This document shows, piece by piece, positions 24,336 through 31,975 of a DNA stretch of 64,000 nucleotides. A model generated the notes under the pieces. That model made no database searches. It was not told the origin of the DNA and worked only from the letters and a program-made list of their open reading frames with translations. The position numbers and the translations under genes were made by a program. The DNA comes from DAIOEK01 sp963708715. GTDB lineage: Bacteria; Chloroflexota; Anaerolineae; Anaerolineales; Anaerolineaceae. The number at the start of each line of letters is the position of its first letter. Within the stretch, counting starts at the first letter, position 1. The stretch lies in contig CAVPSU010000001.1 in NCBI GenBank assembly GCA_963708715.1, positions 1,922,001 through 1,986,000 on the forward strand, read 5' to 3'.

Positions 24336-27300
24336 GTGAGTCATGTGGGTAAGGCGCCGTCTTTGAATCAAGCCATAAAAAAAACGTGGATTTGGACTAT
24401 CTTAAAAATAGTCAGTTTAATTCTTGTCTATTTTGCAGCGGAGTGGCTTTTCTTTAGGTTTACATCGATCTCGCCACTTCTTGCCTGGCATCCTGCAGTT
24501 GGGATTGCTTTCGCCGTTGGATTTTTGGGTCATCCTGCTTATATTATTCCTCTATTCTTTTGTGATTATTTTAGCAGGGTCATCTTTGGTAATCAACCGG
24601 CTACTGTGTCTGGGTTGATTTTTTCCTTAATTTTCAGTCTGGTTGTTGTCACATTACCTAAGCTTTCCAAGAGACTTTTTAAGATCGATATCCAAAAAGT
24701 CTCACTCCAGGATACGATCTCTCTTTCTCTGACAGCACTTGTAATTGCAGTAATATCCGGGATTGCCAACCATCAATTCCTGCCGCTAAATCCGCTACTG
24801 CTGCCGGACTTTCCTTTCAATGCCTCCCTCTATTATTCATTACGTGATTTTCTGGGAATCGTATTCGTAGGCTTCCTGATACTCTCATATGTAGGATTGA
24901 TACGTAATCCAGAAAACTCGGAGCTGGAAACAGTAGCCGGTTTTGTTAGGACGGTCAGGGACTCCATATTTTCGCATAAAAGCATTCTGGCAGAAGCCTT
25001 GATCATTGGTCTGATCACCACAGCCCTTGTAACCCTCTTATCCAATTTACCAGGGACTGAAGACCTCCTCATTTATTCACTTTTTACCATTCCGATCATT
25101 TATGCGACGATTCGGTTTAATCGAGCTGTAGCATCCATCTTTTATTGGTTCATTTTTTCCATTGAAATGTTAATGGCCAGTCAGAGGCATTTCTATCTGG
25201 AAGAAGCAATTGAACTCGAATTGCTATCCGTCAGCACTATTGTGGTCGCATATGTGGTCAATGCATTTATTTTCGAGCGCCACCAATTCTTTATTGATAT
25301 CTCGACCCACGAAGAAAGATTAGCTGCAATCGCCAAGCTGACACCGTTTGGTCTCTGTCAGGTTGACAGGTCGGGGATAATTAGTTTTGCAAATCAACGA
25401 TTTGGTCAATTGGCAGGATTTTCTGAAGCGGATATCAACGGGATAAATCTCAGTTCGATCATTCATCCGGACGACGTTGCTCAAGTCCAGTCAGCAATTC
25501 ATACCTGCCTCAAAGAAAAAACAATTATTCAAACCAAGTTTCGGCTTCAGTCTCCCCTTGATGATACCAGGTGGGTTCAGGGAAGTTGTTCTCCGGTTCA
25601 AAAAGAACATACAAAACCTCGTTATATCTTGATGTCAGTCACAGATATCACCTCCCTGGTCACCTCTGAGGCAGAGACCCGGTCCAGTGAGCAATTGCTC
25701 ACATCTTTTATCAACAATCTTCCAGACCCAGCCTGGTTAAAGGATGAGTTTGGTAAATACCTGGCTATCAATCAGGAAATGGAAAAATTACATTCGATCC
25801 GACGGGAAAACGTGGTCGGCAAAATGGATGAAGATGTATTTGATCCTGAGATCGCCAGATCATTCGTAGACGCAGATCGCCAGGTTATGGAATCCGGAAT
25901 GCCGATGAGGTTCGAAACGCAGCTTCGCCCTGAAGAACCTTCCAGGTGGTTTGAAACCATTAAATCGCCATGGGTGGTGGATGGGAGAGTCAAAGGTTCT
26001 GTGGGGATCTCTCGGGATATTTCGAACCGCTACTACACCGAGCTTGCCTTGAAAGAAAGTGAAGCTCGCCTGAAAAGCCTATTAAATAACATACCGGATT
26101 TGGTCAGTTTAAAGGATGGTCAGAAGAGGTTTTTAGCTGCGAATGAAACCTTCTGCAACTATTACCATCTTCGTGAAGAAGAAATTATTGGAAAGACGAA
26201 TAGTGATATTTTTGACTCCGAATATGCAGCTACATCTGATCTGGCGGAAGATGAGATCCTTCAAACCCAGATCGCAAAAGTTACTGAATACTCGAATGTC
26301 GATCTTCAAGGCAAGCAGAGCTGGTATGAAACCATCCAGGTTCCTGTATTAGACGATCAGGGTAAGGCGATCGGCATAACATCTGTTTCGCGGGATATTA
26401 CCCATCGTAAAGAATTTGAGGTTTCAATTCAAGAACGGCTCCGGACAGAAAGCGTTCTGACAGGAATTGCTGCCAAGCTCAATCAGATTCAATTTGATAA
26501 TAAAACGCAGGAAATCCTGACGGTATTATCCATGGTCGGAGCATACCTGCACGTAGACCGGTGTTGTTTTGCTCTTTTCTCCATGGATACACAAGTTCCA
26601 TCCGAGATTTTCGATTGGACATCCAATTCGCATCCGGGCGGAAAACTGACCCTGCCTGAAAGTATGGAAATAGCTTATCCCCAGTTATGGAGAATGATCG
26701 TAGATAAAAACAAATATAGCTGGAAAAACAATCAACAGGAAATGGATGAGATCAGTACGGAAATAGTGACCTTCATTGGTTATTCACCCAATTCGATCTT
26801 GTGTTTGCCTGTGGTCTCTGCCAATCGGAATTTATTGGGGATCGTCTGGGTGGAATCGGCGAATGAAACCAGAGAATGGACTGAAGATACTTCTCAATTC
26901 TTGAATCTTTCAGTTGAGATGCTGGCCAGCACTAAATCACGGATTCTAAGCGAAGAGAAATTAACAACCGCCGAAGCGCGCTACCGGATACTGGCAGAAC
27001 AGATAGCTGCAGTTGTCTATATTGATGAAGCCGATGAAATGTCTACCGGTATATATATTAGCCCACGCATGAAAGAATTGACTGGTTATACATCAGAAGA
27101 GATCTTAAGTGATCCACATTTATATTGGCAACTGATCTATCCTGGAGATCGTGATCGGGTTAAACAGGAAAATGAGCGAACAAACAATACCGGCGAACCA
27201 TTCCAGGTGGAATATCGGATGGTCCGAAAAGACGGGAAAGTTATCTGGGTGCTTGACCATGCTCTCCTTTTCAAGGATGAAAAGGGGAAAAGTTTATGGC

Positions 27301-28307
27301 ATGGGGTTCTATACGATATCACTGAACGAAAACAGATTGAGCAGGCTTTGTCTGAGAGTCAGGCACGGTTTTATGATCTTTTTGAAAACACACCGATTGC
27401 TTTATGGGAGGAAGACTTCTCACAGGTCAAAAAACGTCTGGATTACTTGGTGAATATCAAAGGAGTCACAGATATCCAGAAGCACCTGGAGACACACCCC
27501 AAGGAAGTACATACGTTGATCGACCTTATGAAAGTGATCGATGTCAATCAAGCGGCGATCCAACTTGTGGGGGTGTCATCAAAGGAAGAACTCTTCAATA
27601 ATTATCTGGTTACCCAACAGCTTAAACCGGATGATTTATTTATTCAGGAGATGGTGGAAATCAGTAAGGGAGCCACCCATTTCAGCAGTGAAGGTGCAAA
27701 TGATATTAAGGATGGTGTTATAAGGTATCACAATCTACACTTTATTGTTGTTCCCGGATACGAAAAATCATTCGGCAGAGCTATTGTTGCCTTGACCGAT
27801 ATTACAGATCGGAAAATTTCAGAGGATCAATTGATATTCCTGAGCACCCATGATGGGCTGACCGGGTTATACTCGCGCAGCTATTTCGAAGCCGAGTTAG
27901 CCCGTTTGCAGGTCAGCCGACATTACCCGGTTAGTATCCTCATCGCCGATACCGATTTTCTGAAAGAAACCAATGATACGCTTGGACATTCAGCCGGTGA
28001 CCTGCTCTTGAAGAAAGCGGCTCAAGTATTGCGTATGACATTCCGTCCGGAGGATGTCGTCGCACGGATTGGTGGGGATGAATTCGCTGTTCTACTACCG
28101 AAAACAGACCAGGAAACTGGATTATGCCTACTGAATCGTCTTAGGCAGGCAATGGCGGAGGAAAATAGCCGGAGTGTTGTCCCATTTCAACTGTACCTTT
28201 CCATTGGGGTAGCAACCGCCAATTCCGGGGAACCGCTCATTGAAGTGATGCGAGAAGCAGACCAGCGAATGTATCAGGATAAATTGGAACATCATAAAAA
28301 TAAATGA
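24336..28307 (+). CDS. Multi-PAS/GAF membrane diguanylate cyclase with MASE1-like sensor
   Basis: A 1323-residue membrane protein predicted to make cyclic di-GMP. The N-terminal block of about eight helices (about 15-310) is MASE1-like (SISPLLAWHPAVGIAFAVGF near 49-68). Five PAS-like domains follow at about 325-440, 449-570, 574-695, 880-1005 and 1007-1160, with a GAF at about 703-870. The GGDEF domain (about 1165-1322) has an intact GGDEF near 1247-1251 and RxxD (RPED) five residues before it. No EAL or HD-GYP domain is present. The start is GTG without a strong SD, so the exact N terminus is uncertain. Adjacent sensory genes are unrelated in sequence. Confidence 0.88.
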   Translation: MSHVGKAPSLNQAIKKTWIWTILKIVSLILVYFAAEWLFFRFTSISPLLAWHPAVGIAFAVGFLGHPAYIIPLFFCDYFSRVIFGNQPATVSGLIFSLIFSLVVVTLPKLSKRLFKIDIQKVSLQDTISLSLTALVIAVISGIANHQFLPLNPLLLPDFPFNASLYYSLRDFLGIVFVGFLILSYVGLIRNPENSELETVAGFVRTVRDSIFSHKSILAEALIIGLITTALVTLLSNLPGTEDLLIYSLFTIPIIYATIRFNRAVASIFYWFIFSIEMLMASQRHFYLEEAIELELLSVSTIVVAYVVNAFIFERHQFFIDISTHEERLAAIAKLTPFGLCQVDRSGIISFANQRFGQLAGFSEADINGINLSSIIHPDDVAQVQSAIHTCLKEKTIIQTKFRLQSPLDDTRWVQGSCSPVQKEHTKPRYILMSVTDITSLVTSEAETRSSEQLLTSFINNLPDPAWLKDEFGKYLAINQEMEKLHSIRRENVVGKMDEDVFDPEIARSFVDADRQVMESGMPMRFETQLRPEEPSRWFETIKSPWVVDGRVKGSVGISRDISNRYYTELALKESEARLKSLLNNIPDLVSLKDGQKRFLAANETFCNYYHLREEEIIGKTNSDIFDSEYAATSDLAEDEILQTQIAKVTEYSNVDLQGKQSWYETIQVPVLDDQGKAIGITSVSRDITHRKEFEVSIQERLRTESVLTGIAAKLNQIQFDNKTQEILTVLSMVGAYLHVDRCCFALFSMDTQVPSEIFDWTSNSHPGGKLTLPESMEIAYPQLWRMIVDKNKYSWKNNQQEMDEISTEIVTFIGYSPNSILCLPVVSANRNLLGIVWVESANETREWTEDTSQFLNLSVEMLASTKSRILSEEKLTTAEARYRILAEQIAAVVYIDEADEMSTGIYISPRMKELTGYTSEEILSDPHLYWQLIYPGDRDRVKQENERTNNTGEPFQVEYRMVRKDGKVIWVLDHALLFKDEKGKSLWHGVLYDITERKQIEQALSESQARFYDLFENTPIALWEEDFSQVKKRLDYLVNIKGVTDIQKHLETHPKEVHTLIDLMKVIDVNQAAIQLVGVSSKEELFNNYLVTQQLKPDDLFIQEMVEISKGATHFSSEGANDIKDGVIRYHNLHFIVVPGYEKSFGRAIVALTDITDRKISEDQLIFLSTHDGLTGLYSRSYFEAELARLQVSRHYPVSILIADTDFLKETNDTLGHSAGDLLLKKAAQVLRMTFRPEDVVARIGGDEFAVLLPKTDQETGLCLLNRLRQAMAEENSRSVVPFQLYLSIGVATANSGEPLIEVMREADQRMYQDKLEHHKNK

Positions 28308-28337
28308 AAGAGGATAGTCAACATCCTCTCTCATTTT
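28303..28337 (+). terminator. Terminator of the large cyclase gene
   Basis: AATGAAAGAGGAT pairs imperfectly with ATCCTCTCTCATT, overlapping the stop codon and ending in T4. Confidence 0.65.
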
Positions 28338-28388
28338 CACTTCCTTGCAGCTGATTCTTTACAACTCACTATCTTTCAAAAACAAATT

Positions 28389-29267
28389 CTATTTTGTACA
28401 CTTCACTGTAAATTTCCAGGTATTGGATGTGAGGTGCGATGGATAATTCACTTTCAATCGGACATATTGTTCTCCGCTACCAGATACGTAGAAGGACCAC
28501 ATGAGGGTTGCCTGAGAATCAGCAGCGATGGTTACCCACCCTTTATCCGTCTTGTTACCACCTTTTTTGAACCATTCGTAATGCACCTGCCCACCGGTAT
28601 TCGTGTGGACCACCGCACCGAATGTGACTTTCTGCGGGCACTTTCCTACCACGCTGGTTGGTCCGGTGACGATACTCGCGCTCATCACTGCTTCTCCAGG
28701 GGTAGGCGTCCAAGGCTCACGATACACGGGCACTTGAGAGGTATCGCCCTCCACTTCAGACGTATATTTCCAAACCCAGCAGTGATAATCGGGATAGGTC
28801 GGATTGTCTACCCACCACCAGGATCGCCCTTCGCTGACGCCGCGCACAGGGAGAGACATTTCTGTGGTGACATACCCTTCGACACGGAAAATCGGACTGG
28901 GACCTGCTCTACAATTGGTATTTGTTGTCACCCTCAGTATCGGCGTCTCTGGAGCGGGAGGTGGTTCAGGAGTATCTGTGGGGAGAATCTCTACTGGTTC
29001 AAGGGTGGCTGTAGGCACAATCACTGGCTCGTCCGTTGGAACTGGCATGGGGGTTTCTGTGGGCGGTGGAACAGGCGTAGAGACGGATTCATCAGGCAAA
29101 GCACCCAATGCCGACAGGGTGAGCTCGACGCTCATTGTCTCCGCTGCCTGGGTGAAGAATACACCCGGATCAGCGGTTGGAGCTGCTCCTGCACCTAATC
29201 CGCAACTGGATAACAGCAAGACGCTGATCATCAAGAGCAACATTGTTCGCAACAAATTTGTTTTCAT
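28389..29267 (-). CDS. Lipoprotein with Thr/Pro linker and SH3b-like domain (twin 1)
   Basis: A 292-residue lipoprotein. The signal peptide ends in LLLSS-C, followed by a short helix (FFTQAAETMSVELTLSALGA) and a Thr/Pro/Glu-rich linker (about 60-105). The SH3b-like domain has TNTNCRAGPSPIF, SWWWVDNP and CWVWKY. A C-terminal Ig-like domain has CPQKVTFGAVV and a final C near the end. It probably binds cell-wall or surface polymers (inferred). ATG 29267 follows GGGGAGGA by 5 nt. It is a paralogue of the next gene upstream (29485-30345) with the same domain order. Confidence 0.75.
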   Translation of the reverse strand: MKTNLLRTMLLLMISVLLLSSCGLGAGAAPTADPGVFFTQAAETMSVELTLSALGALPDESVSTPVPPPTETPMPVPTDEPVIVPTATLEPVEILPTDTPEPPPAPETPILRVTTNTNCRAGPSPIFRVEGYVTTEMSLPVRGVSEGRSWWWVDNPTYPDYHCWVWKYTSEVEGDTSQVPVYREPWTPTPGEAVMSASIVTGPTSVVGKCPQKVTFGAVVHTNTGGQVHYEWFKKGGNKTDKGWVTIAADSQATLMWSFYVSGSGEQYVRLKVNYPSHLTSNTWKFTVKCTK

Positions 29268-29436
29268 AGAATCCTCCCCAAGCAAGAAGTCTTTAATATT
29301 ATAACAAGCAGGTCAATGGGTGATGACCCATCCATGTGTAACAACAAAATATACAAATTTACTATACAACAATTGTATAAGAAATATTGATTATTCAATA
29401 GTAAATAACTTCAGTTATATATGTATACGTGGAAAT

Positions 29437-29465
29437 AAAAAAGCCTCCATCATTCGATGGAGGCT
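29437..29465 (-). terminator. Terminator after lipoprotein twin 2
   Basis: AGCCTCCAT pairs with ATGGAGGCT around a short loop, with a U-rich end on the minus strand. The twin lipoproteins are therefore separate units. Confidence 0.75.
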
Positions 29466-29484
29466 GAAAGTAATGTTCTCTGAA

Positions 29485-30345
29485 TTACGGGCAATCCAAT
29501 GTGAAGGACACCTTGTTTGATTTTCCTGTAACCGGAGAATTGATTCGTACAATTGCCCATTTAGTTACAGTTTCACTATACTTCTTACTGAAACTGATGG
29601 ATTTGGTTCCATCATCACTGAAAGAAATTGTGCCAGAATCGAGGGTTTTATCCTGATCGTCTAGAACCATATAATTGAGATCAGCCGCTCGATCAGATGT
29701 AAAGGTAGCTGTGAAGCTGTACGTCTGTGGACAGGTACCAGAATCAACAGGTGAGACACCTAAACTGACGGTAACTTTAGGTAGTGATTTGACGGGCGTC
29801 GGGATGATCAACACCTGGACGCTATCCGTATCACCGGAAACTTCGGTTGTGGAAGACCAGACCCAACAATATTTGGGATCGGCGCTGGTCGGATTCTTGA
29901 TATACCACCATCCTCCACCATACGACTGACCGTACACTTCTGATTTTGCACCAGTCAAGAAGCCGGTTACTACTTCAAAAGCTGGATCCGGACCCTGACG
30001 GCAGTTGGTATTCTCTTTGGAGGTGATGGAAGGACGACCGCTGCTCACTGCTGGTACCCACATGGTGGGAGTATCAGCCTGATCGAGCAGAAAAACAGGC
30101 TCTACGGTTGGTTCCTGGGTGGGAGTTTCCGTAGAAGTTGGCAGAATCATTTCCGTGGCAGTTGGAATGAGCGCGGCATTCCGGGTGGATTCAACGGCAA
30201 TTGTTTTTGCTGCTGCAGTATAAATTGGATTTACATCCACAGTGGCGGAGGGTGAAAGTGGAGCGGGTGTGGCAATGGGTGTGCACGCTGTCAATCCGAT
30301 TACTATGACCAGCAGAATGCTCAAAAATCTAAATTGTGATTTCAT
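29485..30345 (-). CDS. Lipoprotein with Thr/Pro linker and SH3b-like domain (twin 2)
   Basis: A 286-residue paralogue of the neighbouring lipoprotein. The lipobox is GLTA-C, then AAKTIAVEST..., a Thr/Pro/Glu linker (about 60-85), an SH3b-like domain with ENTNCRQGPDPAF, GWWYIKNP and YCWVWSS, and a C-terminal Ig-like domain (TCPQTYSFTATF to the final Cys-Pro). Conserved cysteines in the SH3b (NCR and CWVW) and Ig-like parts suggest disulfides outside the cell. GGAGG lies 8 nt before ATG 30345. Confidence 0.75.
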   Translation of the reverse strand: MKSQFRFLSILLVIVIGLTACTPIATPAPLSPSATVDVNPIYTAAAKTIAVESTRNAALIPTATEMILPTSTETPTQEPTVEPVFLLDQADTPTMWVPAVSSGRPSITSKENTNCRQGPDPAFEVVTGFLTGAKSEVYGQSYGGGWWYIKNPTSADPKYCWVWSSTTEVSGDTDSVQVLIIPTPVKSLPKVTVSLGVSPVDSGTCPQTYSFTATFTSDRAADLNYMVLDDQDKTLDSGTISFSDDGTKSISFSKKYSETVTKWAIVRINSPVTGKSNKVSFTLDCP

Positions 30346-30498
30346 TTGTGAAGCCTCCTTCATCTGGCGTAATTATGACACATTTTTGAATTTTGTGGGA
30401 ATAGGTGAAATAATAACGGAGAGTGGATAAGGAACCGGAAAAAATCGGTTATATTCATCTCTGGTCATAGAATAACATTAAGGTAAAATTGGGATGTC

Positions 30499-30572
30499 GC
30501 CCCAGTGGCCCAAATGGATAGAGCGAGGCACTCCTAACGCCTAGGTTGGGGGTTCGAGTCCCTCCTGGGGCA
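30499..30572 (+). tRNA. tRNA-Arg (anticodon CCT)
   Basis: A cloverleaf can be drawn. The acceptor GCCCCAG pairs with CTGGGGC, the anticodon loop is CTCCTAA (anticodon CCT) and the T arm is GGGGGTTCGAGTCCCTC. A is the discriminator; the 3' CCA is not encoded. The last anticodon-stem pair is an A-C mismatch. CCT reads the AGG codon for Arg. Confidence 0.9.
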
Positions 30573-30622
30573 CACAATGATTTTAATATCTCGAATTGTT
30601 AACTTTTTCTAATCCAAAAAAC

Positions 30623-30650
30623 TTGACAGCGTTCCGAGATATGATAAGAT
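30623..30650 (+). promoter_or_regulatory. Promoter of candidate small RNA
   Basis: TTGACA (30623-30628), a 16-bp spacer and TAAGAT (30645-30650); GATAAT at 30648-30653 is an alternative -10. A start near 30656 would place the hairpin at the RNA 5' end. Confidence 0.55.
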
Positions 30651-30655
30651 AATGT

Positions 30656-30742
30656 CAACAAACGTTTGGGTGCCCCCCTCACCCAGGCGTTTGTTGCTTA
30701 ATAGAGAATAAAAATAGGATGGCTTATGCCATCCTATTTTTG
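30656..30742 (+). ncRNA. Candidate small RNA with a C-rich apical loop
   Basis: No ORF explains this segment. A 17-bp hairpin (CAACAAACG at 30656-30664 with CGTTTGTTG at 30688-30696, continued by TTTGGGTG/CACCCAGG with two G-U pairs) exposes the loop CCCCCCT. A 14-nt A-rich linker then leads to a perfect 13-bp terminator stem (30711-30740) with a T run. With a consensus-like promoter just upstream, this predicts an RNA of about 87 nt. C-rich loops in known bacterial sRNAs pair with Shine-Dalgarno sequences. No family is recognised. Confidence 0.5.
30711..30741. terminator. Bidirectional terminator
   Basis: A perfect 13-bp stem, AAAATAGGATGGC with GCCATCCTATTTT, and a TTAT loop. It is usable by the candidate sRNA on the plus strand and by the hypothetical gene at 30759-31121 on the minus strand. 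Confidence 0.85.
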
Positions 30743-30758
30743 TTTGTAAATACTTCAA

Positions 30759-31121
30759 TTATTCCTGGTCTTTATTATCACCAAGATCCAGTTCGGGGGG
30801 TTGCTCGCCTTCACCCTCACGATGTTCCATTCGAAGCCACATTAAAAGCATTTGCCCATCCTCACTCGCGACAGAACGAATGGCTATGATGGGTTTGCTT
30901 TGCGTCATTCCAATTTCATCCCGATATTCCAGTACTATCCCGGATTGACTTTTCCAGGCTCGATAGCAACGTTCAACCAGGGCGGGACCGTTATAGGTGC
31001 GCAGCCTGGTAAAAACAAGATCGTGTTGAATAGGTCCTTCGAATATCCCCATTGCCCAGGCATCCGGAGCATGATCAAAGCTGGGGGTCGGTCCTTCGAT
31101 AATGGTAATTTTGTCGTCCAT
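30759..31121 (-). CDS. Small soluble protein, unknown function
   Basis: A 120-residue acidic protein without signal or membrane segments. It contains ITIIEGPTPSF at the start, a segment GPALVERCYRAWKSQSGIVLEYRDEIG in the middle (given as GPALVERCYRAW, IVLEYRDEIG) and an acidic Glu/Asp-rich tail. No family is recognised. The ATG lacks an SD. TAAGAT on the minus strand sits 6 nt upstream, so the mRNA may be leaderless. A strong terminator follows the stop. Confidence 0.65.
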   Translation of the reverse strand: MDDKITIIEGPTPSFDHAPDAWAMGIFEGPIQHDLVFTRLRTYNGPALVERCYRAWKSQSGIVLEYRDEIGMTQSKPIIAIRSVASEDGQMLLMWLRMEHREGEGEQPPELDLGDNKDQE

Positions 31122-31261
31122 ACAAATATCTTACCACACCTAAAGGAATGGAAGAATACCATTCATATGGTAACGTCTTGAGTAGACTTGAAATATGACC
31201 TCTGGTGACGGTTGGAAGAGCAAAAGCTGATTTCTCTATCTTGGGACGTCGGCTTCAGCTT

Positions 31262-31975
31262 TTATTCATCCGGCAGATTCAGGCTGGCAGTGCCCATCCG
31301 GTATCCGAATCCACGCAATGTTTTGACCACAACCGGGTTCGCCGGGTCTTTTTCCACTTTCTGGCGTAATAAGAAAATGTACCTACGGACGGTGCTGGCT
31401 TCTTCTTCGCGGTAGTTTCCCCATACGGCTTTTGCCAGCTCTGCTTCAGGTACGGCTCTGCCATGGTTCTTCGCCAGGTATTCCAATAACCGAAACTCTG
31501 TGGGGGTAAGAACGATCTCATGACCGTCCCTTTTTACGGTACGTTTTTCCAAATGTATGGTCAAGTCTTCTATCCGTAAGATCGAGTTTGATTCAGGAAC
31601 AACCAGTTGGCTCCGTCCTAATACTGCCCGAATTCGGGCAGTAAGTTCGGCAAAGCTGAATGGTTTGGTCAGATAGTCATCTGCGCCTAATTTAAATCCA
31701 CGCAATTTATCGGTTTCACTTGTTTTTCCGGTGACCAGAATGACAGGAACAGCCGACATTTCCCTCAACCGTGCGCATACCTCCCAGCCATCCATTCCCG
31801 GCATCATCACATCCAGAATTACAAGATCAGGATGATGGATGTAGGCTGCTTTCAATGCATCTGGTCCGTTGGACGCTGTTATCGGCTCAAAACCGTCGGA
31901 AGCCAAATATTCACTGAAGAATTGGATTAGAGTATTGTCGTCATCCACGAAGAGGATTTTCTTTTTCATATGCAT
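31262..31975 (-). CDS. OmpR-family response regulator
   Basis: A 237-residue two-component regulator. The receiver domain (about 4-120) has the acidic pair D11-D12, phospho-acceptor D55 in LVILDVMMPGMDG, switch T82 and K104 in LTKPF. The winged-helix DNA-binding domain (about 135-230) has LTPTEFRLLEYLAKNHGR and the recognition-helix region STVRRYIFLLRQKVE. The gene overlaps the histidine kinase gene upstream by 35 nt, so they form one operon. ATG 31969 (third codon) is an equally good start. Target genes are not evident. Confidence 0.93.
   Translation of the reverse strand: MHMKKKILFVDDDNTLIQFFSEYLASDGFEPITASNGPDALKAAYIHHPDLVILDVMMPGMDGWEVCARLREMSAVPVILVTGKTSETDKLRGFKLGADDYLTKPFSFAELTARIRAVLGRSQLVVPESNSILRIEDLTIHLEKRTVKRDGHEIVLTPTEFRLLEYLAKNHGRAVPEAELAKAVWGNYREEEASTVRRYIFLLRQKVEKDPANPVVVKTLRGFGYRMGTASLNLPDE

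Noticed and set aside
28434..29198. 254-codon plus-strand frame opposite the first SH3b-like lipoprotein
   Set aside because: Composition is Arg/His/Cys-rich without motifs; the minus-strand frame has a lipobox, an SD and a paralogue.
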